Positions 8,028 to 17,016 of a DNA stretch of 60,683 nt are shown in pieces. Both the position numbers and the translations under genes were made by a program. Below the pieces are notes generated by a model, which saw only the letters and a program-made list of their open reading frames with translations, was not told where the DNA came from and did not search any database. Source of the stretch: CAYZJB01 sp964478735 (GTDB lineage Bacteria > CLD3 > SB21). The DNA lies in assembly GCA_964478735.1 (NCBI GenBank), contig CAYZJB010000014.1, positions 1 through 60,683 on the forward strand, written 5' to 3'. The stretch's first letter is position 1, and every line of letters begins with the position of its first letter.

Positions 8028-9364
8028 CACCCGTCGAGTTCATCATCGCAAAGCGGAACGGTCATGTGCATACCATCGAAGACATTCAACAGTTTATTCG
8101 TTCGTTTACGGCCGGGGACGTTGCTGACTATCAGATGGCCGCGTGGTTGATGGCCGTCTATTTTCGCGGAATGACGCGGGAGGAAACGAAATCTTTGATC
8201 GTTGCCATGCGTGATTCCGGGCAGGTCATGGATTTATCCGGTATCGACGGCGCGAAAATCGACAAGCACAGTACCGGAGGAGTCGGCGATAAAACGTCGA
8301 TCATTCTCGCGCCGCTGCTGGCATCCCTCGGCGTGCGCGTACCCATGATCAGCGGCCGCGGCCTGGGCCATACGGGTGGAACGCTGGATAAACTGGAATC
8401 CATCCCGGGGTTCAATGTCCGTCTCGAACCGGAACAATTTTTGAAAAACCTGAAAACTGTGGGGGCCGCCATGATCGGCCAGACGAACGCGATCGCTCCC
8501 GCCGACCGGGCGATGTATGCGATTCGTGACGTTACCGGTACGGTAGAATCCATTCCGTTGATTTGCGGTAGTATCTTGAGCAAAAAACTCGCTTCGGGCA
8601 TCGACGCCCTTGTTCTGGACATCAAAACGGGCAGCGGCGCGTTTATGGAGACGGAGGAAAAATCCATCGAACTGGCACAGTGGCTGGTCTCTCTGGCTTG
8701 TGATCTGGGAACGGAAACGATCGCGCTGGTCACGGATATGAATCAACCGTTGGGACAAACGGTAGGGAATTGGTTGGAAATTCGGGAGTGCCTGGAAACG
8801 TTGAACGGCGCCGGTCCGCCCGATTTGCGCCGGTTGTCGGTAGCGTTGGGAGCATGTATGTTACGTTTGGCTGATACGGGGACGGACTGGAAGGACGCGA
8901 TGATGTCCTGCGAACGTCAGCTGGATAACGGTAAGGCTCTGGCCCGACTCTACGACATGACCCGTCTGCAAGGCGGTGACGTATCCGTGCTTCAAAAACC
9001 GGAATCCTATTCGCCCAGCCGTTATCAATGGCAGGTGACATCCCCAAGTGACGGATGGATTTCAGCAATTGATACGCGCTCTATCGGTACAACCGGTGTT
9101 CTCATAAGTGCGGGGCGTAAACAAACCTCCGATTCGATCGACCCGCGTGCCGGGTTCATCATTCACAAAAAAATCGGCGATTCCGTACAGAAGGGAGAAC
9201 CGATCTGCACGATCCACTCGGATGATGACCACTGCAAAGACGAGGCGATGATCAGAATCCGGCAGGCATTTCATATTGGCGAGGCTGCCGTCGCGCCGCC
9301 CCCGTTGATCAAACACTTCATGGATCGGCATGGCATCCAACCGCATAACCCTTTCTCAGCGTGA
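8024..9364 (+). CDS. deoA: Thymidine / pyrimidine-nucleoside phosphorylase
   Basis: A 446-residue cytoplasmic enzyme that reversibly cleaves thymidine (or uridine) with phosphate to base plus (deoxy)ribose 1-phosphate. The family signature around KHSTGGVGDKTS (about 83-94) binds phosphate, and SGRGLGHTGGTLDKLE and KIASGxxxxVLDIKTG-like stretches (LASGIDALVLDIKTGSGAF) line the active site. Length matches DeoA/Pdp enzymes. Pyrimidine specificity between thymidine-only and broad enzymes cannot be settled by eye. The gene overlaps its neighbours by four bases on both sides. Confidence 0.93.
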   Translation: MTPVEFIIAKRNGHVHTIEDIQQFIRSFTAGDVADYQMAAWLMAVYFRGMTREETKSLIVAMRDSGQVMDLSGIDGAKIDKHSTGGVGDKTSIILAPLLASLGVRVPMISGRGLGHTGGTLDKLESIPGFNVRLEPEQFLKNLKTVGAAMIGQTNAIAPADRAMYAIRDVTGTVESIPLICGSILSKKLASGIDALVLDIKTGSGAFMETEEKSIELAQWLVSLACDLGTETIALVTDMNQPLGQTVGNWLEIRECLETLNGAGPPDLRRLSVALGACMLRLADTGTDWKDAMMSCERQLDNGKALARLYDMTRLQGGDVSVLQKPESYSPSRYQWQVTSPSDGWISAIDTRSIGTTGVLISAGRKQTSDSIDPRAGFIIHKKIGDSVQKGEPICTIHSDDDHCKDEAMIRIRQAFHIGEAAVAPPPLIKHFMDRHGIQPHNPFSA

Positions 9365-10068
9365 AACAACCCAAGCGTATGGCCGTAAAAAAGCACAAGA
9401 AACGAACGCCGAAACGAAAGCCGGCAGATGCACCCACAGTCGCGACCCCGGCTGTCACTCCGATTACGGATGAACAGGAAAGGCGGGAAAGGCAAAAGCG
9501 GGAAGATTTTGATCTTGTCACGCGCGCCACAAAAGGCGACCAAAAGGCGTATGAAGAATTGGTGAATCGCTATAAGGGTCAACTGTACAACCTGATGTAT
9601 CGAATGGTCCATTCCATGCAAGAGGCTGAGGATCTGGTCCAGGAGGCATTCATGAAGGCCTTTGGATCGCTGGCGAACTTCAATTACGAATATGCGTTCA
9701 GTACGTGGCTGTACAAGATCGCGACCAATAATTGTATTGACCATTTGCGCAAGAAAAAGTTGCAAACGTTTTCCATCGATGCCCCCATCGAGTACAAGGA
9801 CAGTACGTACACGATGGAAATTCCGGATCTTACGTATTATCCGGATAAAGAAATGATCCGGAACGAGCGCAATTCTTTGATCAAAGTCGCCATCGATTCA
9901 CTTCCCGAAAAATATAAAACCGTCATTTATCTGAGACACTCCGACGAACTGTCGTACGAGGAGATTGCATCGATGCTGAATATCCCGATTGGAACGGTCA
10001 AGGCACGCATTTTCAGGGCCCGGGAAATGCTCAATCGGTTTCTGAAAGGAAAGGTGGATCGAAATTGA
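9361..10068 (+). CDS. RNA polymerase sigma factor, ECF type
   Basis: A 235-residue sigma-70-family protein with only regions 2 and 4. Region 2 (about 60-135) includes YNLMYRMVHSMQEAEDLVQEAF and FSTWLYKIATNNCIDHLRKK; region 4 (about 175-230) includes LPEKYKTVIYLRH and LSYEEIASMLNIPIGTVKARIFRAR. The first about 50 residues are a basic, Ala/Pro-rich extension not part of the fold. GTG at 9361 overlaps the previous stop; ATG at 9379 would remove six residues. No zinc-binding anti-sigma factor gene follows, which is unusual for this class. Confidence 0.9.
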   Translation: MKQPKRMAVKKHKKRTPKRKPADAPTVATPAVTPITDEQERRERQKREDFDLVTRATKGDQKAYEELVNRYKGQLYNLMYRMVHSMQEAEDLVQEAFMKAFGSLANFNYEYAFSTWLYKIATNNCIDHLRKKKLQTFSIDAPIEYKDSTYTMEIPDLTYYPDKEMIRNERNSLIKVAIDSLPEKYKTVIYLRHSDELSYEEIASMLNIPIGTVKARIFRAREMLNRFLKGKVDRN

Positions 10069-10895
10069 TTCGCACCGGCTTACTGGTAAGTCTAACCGCA
10101 TTTGCGGCGCTGGGACAACAATCGTTCCGCAAAATCGAACGTACGGATGAAAAAGAATTGAAAGTGCGCCTGACATATGCGGCCGGACAAATTCATTTGC
10201 AAAAATCGAATGACGACGCGGAACTCTGTCGTGTCGTCTATTCGAAACCAACGCTAAAACCCGATGTGCGTTATAAAAAGAGCAATACGGTCGGCTTTCT
10301 AGACATCGATCCGGGAAGCGATGAGAGTATCGGCGTGGGGGACTTTGGTGAGCAGGAATGGGCGGTCATGTTGACCGACAAGATTCCGGCTTCTTTTGAT
10401 TTAGAATTTGGCGCCTGCCGCGGGGATCTGGATTTTTCCGGGATGCGGGTCAAAGACCTGAATATTTCCGTCGGTGCAAGTAAGGTCAATCTTCAGTTTG
10501 ATACGCCGAACAAGGATCGAATTCGGAAGATGCGAATCGAAGCCGGAGCGTCCAATATGAGAATGGTCGGGTTGTTGAATGCAAACTGCGATCGACTCGA
10601 TTTTGAAGGCGGGATTGGCTCCTATATACTGGACTTCAACGGCTATATTCAAAATACCATGATTGCTACAATCAGCGTGGGTGTCGGAAAGGCTGTAATC
10701 AAAGTTCCACGCGATGCGAACGTACGAATCCAGATGTCCGATAACATTTTTTCGGTTATGACCATTTCTTCATCGGATTTTGTGAAGCGGACATCGAATC
10801 TCTATGTCAGTCAGAATTATGACGATACGGCGCCGATGCTGGACCTCCGGTTGGAAGCCGGTTTCGGTAAAGTATTGGTTGAAGCATCCGAATGA
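10065..10895 (+). CDS. Secreted beta-rich protein (toast-rack/DUF4097-like)
   Basis: A 276-residue protein with an N-terminal signal sequence (LLVSLTAFAALGQQ). The rest is a regular alternation of short strands with repeated patterns such as LNISVGASKVNLQF, MRIEAGASNMRMVG and LDFEGGIGSYILDF, giving the ladder-like look of DUF4097/toast-rack adhesin-type folds found in bacterial envelope proteins. It starts with TTG overlapping the sigma factor stop (TTGA), so its synthesis is coupled to the sigma gene. It may be an envelope sensor or a sigma-dependent product; function is not known. Confidence 0.7.
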   Translation: MIRTGLLVSLTAFAALGQQSFRKIERTDEKELKVRLTYAAGQIHLQKSNDDAELCRVVYSKPTLKPDVRYKKSNTVGFLDIDPGSDESIGVGDFGEQEWAVMLTDKIPASFDLEFGACRGDLDFSGMRVKDLNISVGASKVNLQFDTPNKDRIRKMRIEAGASNMRMVGLLNANCDRLDFEGGIGSYILDFNGYIQNTMIATISVGVGKAVIKVPRDANVRIQMSDNIFSVMTISSSDFVKRTSNLYVSQNYDDTAPMLDLRLEAGFGKVLVEASE

Positions 10896-12706
10896 ATCGC
10901 TTTTTATATTTATTTTTAGCGAGTCTATTTTCGTTATCACTTCAAGCGCAAGTTGATCGTGAATTGGAGCTGGCGCGAGCGTGGGAACGTGACGGCCAGC
11001 TGGAAAAAGCGCTTACGATATACCAGCAACTCTATGAAAAAGACTCGCTTCATGCCGACGTCCTTCTCGGGCTCAAGAATATTTATAAAACACTGGGATA
11101 CCACGATGCCCGCCGCTCTCTGATACAAAAGCAGGTTCGACGGGATTCTTTGAACATTGTACTTCGGATTGAGTTGGCCGACGCGTGGTATCGGCAGAAA
11201 GCGGTTGCGGAGGGAGAACGAGAAATCGACCGGATTCTGTCCATGAAGGAAGCCGGTGAGTCCGTGTATCGACTGGTCGCATCCATGTTGATTGAAAATC
11301 GACGTCTGGATGAAGTAGAGTCGATCTATCGAAGAGCGAGAACGACGTTTAAAAACGAGAATCTATTCGTTCTCGATATGGCCAGACTTCATACTTACCG
11401 AGGGGACTATTACCGGGCAACACAGGAACTTATCCGGTTTACGGCGGGACAATCGGATCTAACATACCTGGAATCTCAACTCAGCCAGTTTCCCGATACG
11501 GAAAAAGAGACCCACCAGGTGATCCGCGCTCTCAAAGAGTACCTTCAAAATCAGTCATCCGATTTAGGGATGCACCGCATACTCCTGAAGATCTTGGTCC
11601 GTTCCGGTGCATACGCCGAGGCATTTGACCTGGCAAAATCGCTTGATGAACGGCTCAAACGCCAGGGCCTCGAAGTTCTTAATTTCGCCGATCAGGCGCG
11701 GGGTGCGGAACAATTCGACGTAGCGAAGGAAGGGTATGAATTTTTTCTGACGCGTTATCCACAGAGCCCCCAGGCGGAATTGGGACTTGCCGTTTGCATC
11801 GAAGCTTCGGCGGAAGTCACCGGTTCCGGCGTTAAAATTGCGGACTCTCTTGTCAGTGAAAAGCTCCAGTTGGACGAAGCGATCCGGCGTTTTGACGTCA
11901 TCATTCAAAAATATCCTCAGACGGAGTGGGCGGCGGAAGCATTAAAGCGGGCCGGCACACTCTATTTGGATCGTTATTTTGACGTGGATCAGTCGCTCCG
12001 CTATTACCGACGATTGGCTCGGGAATATCTACGTAGCGGTTTTCGTCTGGAGGGTTGGCTAAAAGTTGCCGAATGTCTGGTCATTCAGAACCGTATGGAC
12101 GAAGCCAGGAATGAGCTCGCGGAAATATTGCGGCAGGGTTTCACCGACCGCGATGCAACGGATCTGGCACGATTTCGAATTGCCGAAATCCTTTTTTATG
12201 AAGGTCGGATGGACTCCGTGCGAAGATGGTTGAGCCCGCTGATCGGACAAAAATCCGGACGTACGGTCAACGATGCGCTGGAACTGGCGCTTGTCCTGCA
12301 GGAAAATGCAAAAGCACCAGTCGATCTGAAAGTATTCGCGGACGCCAGGCGCCTGGTTTTTCAACGACGGTACGGAGAGGCGCTCTTGCGGATCGATCAA
12401 CTCCTGGAACGCCGATCTTCTCTCGGCGATGATGCATGCCTGCTTCGGGCCGTCGTTTTTCAGAAACAGAACAAATTTGACGAGGCCGTACAATCGCTGG
12501 AATGGCTTACAACGAAGTTTGAAAAGAGCCCGCTGGCCGACCGGGCGATGCTTCTCAAAGGCGAGATCGCTGCAGCCCAAAAGGATTTTGCCACGGCGAT
12601 TCGGCATTACAAATCACTGCTGACGAATTACCCAGCCAGCATTTATTCGGCGGAGGCGCGCAAACGTCTTCGTGAATTGGAGGGAAAAGTTCAGAGATCG
12701 TCGTAG
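10892..12706 (+). CDS. Secreted tetratricopeptide-repeat protein
   Basis: A 604-residue protein with a signal peptide (LYLFLASLFSLSLQAQ) and helical TPR-type repeats over most of its length, for example LARAWERDGQLEKALTIYQQ near the N-terminus and YKSLLTNYPASIYSAEARKRL at the C-terminus, the latter resembling BamD/YbgF outer-membrane assembly repeats. It is probably periplasmic or outer-membrane associated and acts as a protein scaffold. It is the last gene of the plus-strand run and ends only six bases from a convergent gene, with no obvious terminator between them. Confidence 0.8.
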   Translation: MNRFLYLFLASLFSLSLQAQVDRELELARAWERDGQLEKALTIYQQLYEKDSLHADVLLGLKNIYKTLGYHDARRSLIQKQVRRDSLNIVLRIELADAWYRQKAVAEGEREIDRILSMKEAGESVYRLVASMLIENRRLDEVESIYRRARTTFKNENLFVLDMARLHTYRGDYYRATQELIRFTAGQSDLTYLESQLSQFPDTEKETHQVIRALKEYLQNQSSDLGMHRILLKILVRSGAYAEAFDLAKSLDERLKRQGLEVLNFADQARGAEQFDVAKEGYEFFLTRYPQSPQAELGLAVCIEASAEVTGSGVKIADSLVSEKLQLDEAIRRFDVIIQKYPQTEWAAEALKRAGTLYLDRYFDVDQSLRYYRRLAREYLRSGFRLEGWLKVAECLVIQNRMDEARNELAEILRQGFTDRDATDLARFRIAEILFYEGRMDSVRRWLSPLIGQKSGRTVNDALELALVLQENAKAPVDLKVFADARRLVFQRRYGEALLRIDQLLERRSSLGDDACLLRAVVFQKQNKFDEAVQSLEWLTTKFEKSPLADRAMLLKGEIAAAQKDFATAIRHYKSLLTNYPASIYSAEARKRLRELEGKVQRSS

Positions 12707-12712
12707 CGTCAA

Positions 12713-13768
12713 TTACTGTCGAGATTCCTGCAGCTTTTCTTTTGCGAGTTCCAAACGTCGTTTGACTTCGTCTGACGGTTTGTATTTCATGGAGCGTGAT
12801 AAGAATTCAACCGCTTTGGCGTAGTCTTTGGCTTTGAAGTAACCCCATCCCAGAATATCAACGGATTCGATGTTATTTCGCTTCATTTCTTCGGCGGCGT
12901 GGGCAAGTTTGAGTCCCCACTCGTAGTCGACATCTTTATCGATGAGGGCCCAGGCGACCGCATTATAGTTACGGAATTTACTGCCCTCACGGCTGTCAAG
13001 GACCTGATTCAACAGATTTTTAGCCTTTTGGTCTTTTCCATCCTTCCATAACGCGACGGCATAGTTGACGCGATTGACTTGATTGTCGGGCTGGATGCGG
13101 GCAAGGTCGCCGTAGTATTCGGTTGCCTTGGCGTAATTGCCGATTGCGAAATACAATTCCCCCAGATTGAAAAGCGTTGAAACATCGTCCGGCCTGTGCA
13201 AGAGAGCTTTCTGATATTGTTCGATACACCTGGCCGTTTCCGATTTCTGATTATAGAGGAAACCGAGATTCGAATGCAGGGCATACGATGATACACCGAG
13301 ACGTTCTGCCGTTTCAAATTTTTCTATGGCCGAATCCATCGCACTGTCCGTTTCCACGGCTATGAGCCCTTGAACATAATACGCGTATCCTTCCGATGGA
13401 TTGGATTCCAGAGCTTTGGTTAGGTATGCGTTGGCCTGCTTGATCATTTCTTGCTGCATTTTTTGATTTCGGGACGCCTTATGTTGCATGGAAGCCAAAA
13501 CGTAAGCCTCTGAGGCTTTGGCGTTAGCCAGCGAAAAGGTCGCATCGAGGTCGACGGCCTTGAGGTACGAATCGAGCGCTTTCTCAATATTTTTCTGCGC
13601 CAGTTCCGCATCACCTTGTTTGACAAGCGCAACGGCCTGTTTGGGAACTCCAGGGTATTCGGTTTTTGCACCCAGGAAGCGCCAGGCCAGTATCGCAATA
13701 ACAGCGGTGGCAAGGCCGAGTGTCGCAAGCGATGCTTTAGATTGATACCATGATTTTGCTTCTGACAT
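12713..13768 (-). CDS. Membrane-anchored TPR protein
   Basis: A 351-residue protein with a single N-terminal transmembrane helix (about 13-31, ATLGLATAVIAILAWRFLG) and a mainly periplasmic domain of TPR repeats, including YALHSNLGFLYNQKSETARC and STLFNLGELYFAIGNYAKAT. An AAGGAG ribosome site lies 6 bases before the ATG. It lies 23 bases downstream of polA on the same strand and is probably cotranscribed. Specific function is not readable. Confidence 0.8.
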   Translation of the reverse strand: MSEAKSWYQSKASLATLGLATAVIAILAWRFLGAKTEYPGVPKQAVALVKQGDAELAQKNIEKALDSYLKAVDLDATFSLANAKASEAYVLASMQHKASRNQKMQQEMIKQANAYLTKALESNPSEGYAYYVQGLIAVETDSAMDSAIEKFETAERLGVSSYALHSNLGFLYNQKSETARCIEQYQKALLHRPDDVSTLFNLGELYFAIGNYAKATEYYGDLARIQPDNQVNRVNYAVALWKDGKDQKAKNLLNQVLDSREGSKFRNYNAVAWALIDKDVDYEWGLKLAHAAEEMKRNNIESVDILGWGYFKAKDYAKAVEFLSRSMKYKPSDEVKRRLELAKEKLQESRQ

Positions 13769-13791
13769 ATGTGACTCCTTGTCTGTCTATT

Positions 13792-16494
13792 TTATTTCGT
13801 TTCGAGCCAGTTTTGTCCCGACCCCATGTCGATCCGGACTGGGACTTGAAGTTTGACCGTGTTTTCCATCTTGTTTTTGACGATCGATTCCAGGTCGTTG
13901 AGTTCTTCTCGAGGAAGCTCAAAGACGAGTTCGTCATGAACCTGCAGGATCATTCGTGACATCATTTTTTCTTTGACCAATTCACGATGAATGGCGATCA
14001 TCGCAAGCTTGATGAGTTCAGCGGCTGTGCCCTGAATCGGCGTGTTAATCGCGGCTCGTTCGGCATTTTGCCGAACCGCATAGTTCTTGCTCTTCAAGTC
14101 GGGTAAAAAACGGCGACGGCCGAACAGTGTGGTGACATAGCCGTTTTTTTTACCTTCCTCCAGTGTTTGGTCAATAAATGAGCGCACTTTCGGGTACTTT
14201 TGGAAGTAGTTGTCGATAAATTCGCGCGCTTCCGCCTGAGACATGCCGATACGGGAGGCGAGCCCGAACGGGGAAATGCCGTACATGATGCCGAAGTTGA
14301 TATCTTTCGCTTTCCGTCGCAGATCGCGGGTGACTTTGTCGGCAGGCAGGTCGAAAACAAGGGAAGCCGTGCTGGTGTGAATGTCCATGTTATCGGCGAA
14401 CGCCTGTATCAATCGGGGATCGCCGGACATATGGGCCATCACGCGAAGTTCAATTTGGGAATAGTCGGCCGACAGAAGGACCCAGCCTTTGTGTTGCGGG
14501 GCGAACGCCCTTCGAATTTCGCGCCCCACGTCGGTACGGATCGGAATGTTCTGAAAATTGGGGTTGCTGGAAGACAGGCGACCGGTGGCGGCTACCGTCT
14601 GGCTGAACGTAGAATGAATGCGTCCGGTGGACGGATTAACCAATGGTGGAAGTCCGTCAATATAAGTTGATTTGAGTTTGGTCAACTGGCGATAGGCAAG
14701 GATGGCATCGACGACGGGAAGCGAACGATATTGTTCCAGAATTTTGACGTCGGTGGCATACTGTTTGGTTTTGCCTGTACGTTTGGGTTTTTCCTGACCG
14801 GCGAGCTTGTGGATCTGGAGCTTTTCAAAAAGGATGTCTCCGAGCTGCTGTGGGGAATTCAGATTGAACTCGGTGCCGGCCTCGCGGTACACGGCTTTTT
14901 CGAGTTCCAGAATCTGGTAACCAAAATCTTCCGACATCTCTTTTAGAATATTGATGTCCAGCCACACCCCATGGCTCTCCATGGTCGTCAGAACGCGAAT
15001 CAATGGTTCTTCGATTTCGTCGTAGGGTTTTCGGGATTCGATCTGATTCAGTTTCTCCTGCAGGGGTCCGGCGATGGCAACGAGTGCGGCCGCCTCCTGT
15101 CCCGTATACCGGGACAACACGTCCGGAGCCAAATCCAGTGGGGACTGAGAAGTCTTTCCTTCCTCCCGGAGATTGCTGAGCAGCGGAAGCTTTAGATTTG
15201 CAAAAGCCTCCACGAGGTGGGCTAAATCCAGTTGACGGTCAGAAGTGACCATGTGTGCGGCGATCATCGTATCGAACGTTTTCGCGTCCGCCGTTAGTCC
15301 GAAGCGTTCCATTAGGTGAAGGCTGTACTTGGCGTCATGCATGATCAACGCTTTGTCGCTTGAAAACAACGAATGTAATGTGCGCAGCACGTCCCCCTGT
15401 AATAACGCTTTCGGAAAAAAATAGGCGTGCCGGTCGGCGTCGGATACCGCAAGTCCGAGTACCTCGGACGCTATCGGATCGGGGGATGAACCGATCGCGC
15501 GTATTCCGAGTTGACTGGATTTCATAAGGAGCGACATCGCACGCTCAAAATCGCTTTCGTCCTTGATTAGCGTGAAGGCGGCTTCGGCAATTGTCTGTTG
15601 AGACCGGGCACCTCCACTTATGGATGCAGTATCGAGACGTTGGACGAGAGACTTGAATCCGAATTCTTCCAAAAGTGCGGCCAGCGTTTGTGGGTCTCCA
15701 CCGGTTTTTGTCATCTCGTCGAGACGAATATCCAGAGGAATGTCTGTTTTGATAATTGCCAGTTCGCGGGACAGGAAGGCGTTTTCACGGTCGCGTTCGA
15801 GATTCTCACGGACTTTGCCTTTGATTTCGGAAAGACGTGAGTACAGATTCTGAATCGTCCCGTATTCTCCGATCAATTTGGTCGCTGTTTTTTCTCCGAT
15901 GCCTTTGACTCCCGGGATATTGTCCGACGTATCGCCCATCAAACCCAGGATTTCGATGACCTGATTCGCCGGCACACCAAACTTGGCGATGACGTCCGCC
16001 GTTCTGGCAATCTCCGGTTTTCCATCTTTGCGGATGGGATTGTAAATGAAAATACGATCGTTGATCAACTGCATGAAATCCTTATCGGCGGTCACCATGT
16101 AAACGTCGATCCCTTCACGGCTGACCACCGTTGCCAGCGAACCGATAATGTCGTCAGCCTCGAAACCCGGTTTTTCGATCACGCGGATTCCCATGGCCTC
16201 TGTCAATTCCTTGAGACGGGGAAGTTGAGGCCCCATCTCTTCCGGCATTTTTTCCCGGGTCGCTTTGTAATCGGAAAAACGGGTATGACGAAACGTCGGC
16301 TCGGGGGTGTCGAATGCAACGGCGATGTAATCCGGTTTTTCGTCGTTGAGTATTTTCAAAACGGCGTTGGTAAATCCGTAGATGGCCGATGTATTTTCGC
16401 CTTTGGCGTTTCGTAACGGATTATTGATAAACGTGAAAAAAGCCCGATAGGCAAGGGCCATTCCGTCGATGAGGAACAATCGTTTTCGATTCAT
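13792..16494 (-). CDS. polA: DNA polymerase I
   Basis: A 900-residue replication/repair polymerase. The N-terminal 5'-3' exonuclease (1-290) starts LFLIDGMALAYRAFF and has VAFDTPEPTFRH and GLMGDTSDNIPGVKGIGEKTA. The polymerase domain has motif A (LSADYSQIELRVMAHMSGD), the O helix (RRKAKDINFGIMYG) and motif C (LQVHDELVFE). The central 3'-5' exonuclease domain lacks the expected acids: the D-x-E strand reads GIRAIGS and the KYD aspartate is KYS, so proofreading is probably lost, as in several other Pol I enzymes. The start is ATG at 16494; a TTG 39 bases upstream is not needed. Confidence 0.95.
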   Translation of the reverse strand: MNRKRLFLIDGMALAYRAFFTFINNPLRNAKGENTSAIYGFTNAVLKILNDEKPDYIAVAFDTPEPTFRHTRFSDYKATREKMPEEMGPQLPRLKELTEAMGIRVIEKPGFEADDIIGSLATVVSREGIDVYMVTADKDFMQLINDRIFIYNPIRKDGKPEIARTADVIAKFGVPANQVIEILGLMGDTSDNIPGVKGIGEKTATKLIGEYGTIQNLYSRLSEIKGKVRENLERDRENAFLSRELAIIKTDIPLDIRLDEMTKTGGDPQTLAALLEEFGFKSLVQRLDTASISGGARSQQTIAEAAFTLIKDESDFERAMSLLMKSSQLGIRAIGSSPDPIASEVLGLAVSDADRHAYFFPKALLQGDVLRTLHSLFSSDKALIMHDAKYSLHLMERFGLTADAKTFDTMIAAHMVTSDRQLDLAHLVEAFANLKLPLLSNLREEGKTSQSPLDLAPDVLSRYTGQEAAALVAIAGPLQEKLNQIESRKPYDEIEEPLIRVLTTMESHGVWLDINILKEMSEDFGYQILELEKAVYREAGTEFNLNSPQQLGDILFEKLQIHKLAGQEKPKRTGKTKQYATDVKILEQYRSLPVVDAILAYRQLTKLKSTYIDGLPPLVNPSTGRIHSTFSQTVAATGRLSSSNPNFQNIPIRTDVGREIRRAFAPQHKGWVLLSADYSQIELRVMAHMSGDPRLIQAFADNMDIHTSTASLVFDLPADKVTRDLRRKAKDINFGIMYGISPFGLASRIGMSQAEAREFIDNYFQKYPKVRSFIDQTLEEGKKNGYVTTLFGRRRFLPDLKSKNYAVRQNAERAAINTPIQGTAAELIKLAMIAIHRELVKEKMMSRMILQVHDELVFELPREELNDLESIVKNKMENTVKLQVPVRIDMGSGQNWLETK

Positions 16495-16562
16495 AAGCGG
16501 CGCCAAAGTAACATGACATCGATAAAATAACAAGGTTTTACTCTGAATTTGACGTTGTTTGG

Positions 16563-16574
16563 CGGAACGTTCCG
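16563..16574. promoter_or_regulatory. 12-bp perfect palindrome in the polA / DUF2914 divergent region
   Basis: CGGAACGTTCCG is a perfect palindrome between two divergently transcribed genes. It sits between a candidate -35 (TTGTTT, 16555-16560) and a -10 (TATATT, 16578-16583, spacing 17) for the plus-strand gene, a typical position for a repressor site. The regulator is unknown. Confidence 0.35.
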
Positions 16575-16610
16575 ATTTATATTCAACGGCTTATCACACA
16601 AGGAGTCCGT

Positions 16611-16982
16611 ATGAGAATTCTCATTCCTCTTATGCTTTTGACCGCTTTTTGGTCCCGTGCCAGTGCGCAGACAAAAGTCGATCCGTTACGCTTCGGTACA
16701 GCCGTAGAAAACCGCGAAATCATCGGGGAATCCGATTCATTCGCCGCCGGTACGGAGAGAGTGTACTGCTGGGTTCGTGTTAGCGGCGGCAGAGGTGAGG
16801 TCCTGACGGCCAAATGGACCCTGAGTGAACAGGTCATGGCCGAAGTCGCACTGGATATCCAGTTCGACCCGATGCGTACATATTGTTCAAAAGCCATTGC
16901 AGGGAATAAGGGTCTCTGGAAGGTGGAGATACTCGATTCCACCGGACAGGTTTTGCAATCCGGAACATTCACAATAAACTGA
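16611..16982 (+). CDS. Secreted DUF2914-like protein
   Basis: A 123-residue protein with a signal peptide (about 1-20, ending ASAQ) and a DUF2914-type beta domain: an aromatic strand VYCWVRVSG, a basic/serine strand near RTYCSKAIAG, then GLWKVEILDSTGQVLQSGTF, which matches the domain's typical G-x-W-x-V ... D-x-x-G ending. An AAGGAG ribosome site sits 5 bases before the ATG. Biochemical role of DUF2914 is unknown. It lies upstream of a symporter gene with a 34-base gap. Confidence 0.7.
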   Translation: MRILIPLMLLTAFWSRASAQTKVDPLRFGTAVENREIIGESDSFAAGTERVYCWVRVSGGRGEVLTAKWTLSEQVMAEVALDIQFDPMRTYCSKAIAGNKGLWKVEILDSTGQVLQSGTFTIN

Positions 16983-17016
16983 TTTACCACACACGCCGGA
17001 ATTCCGCCATTATCCT

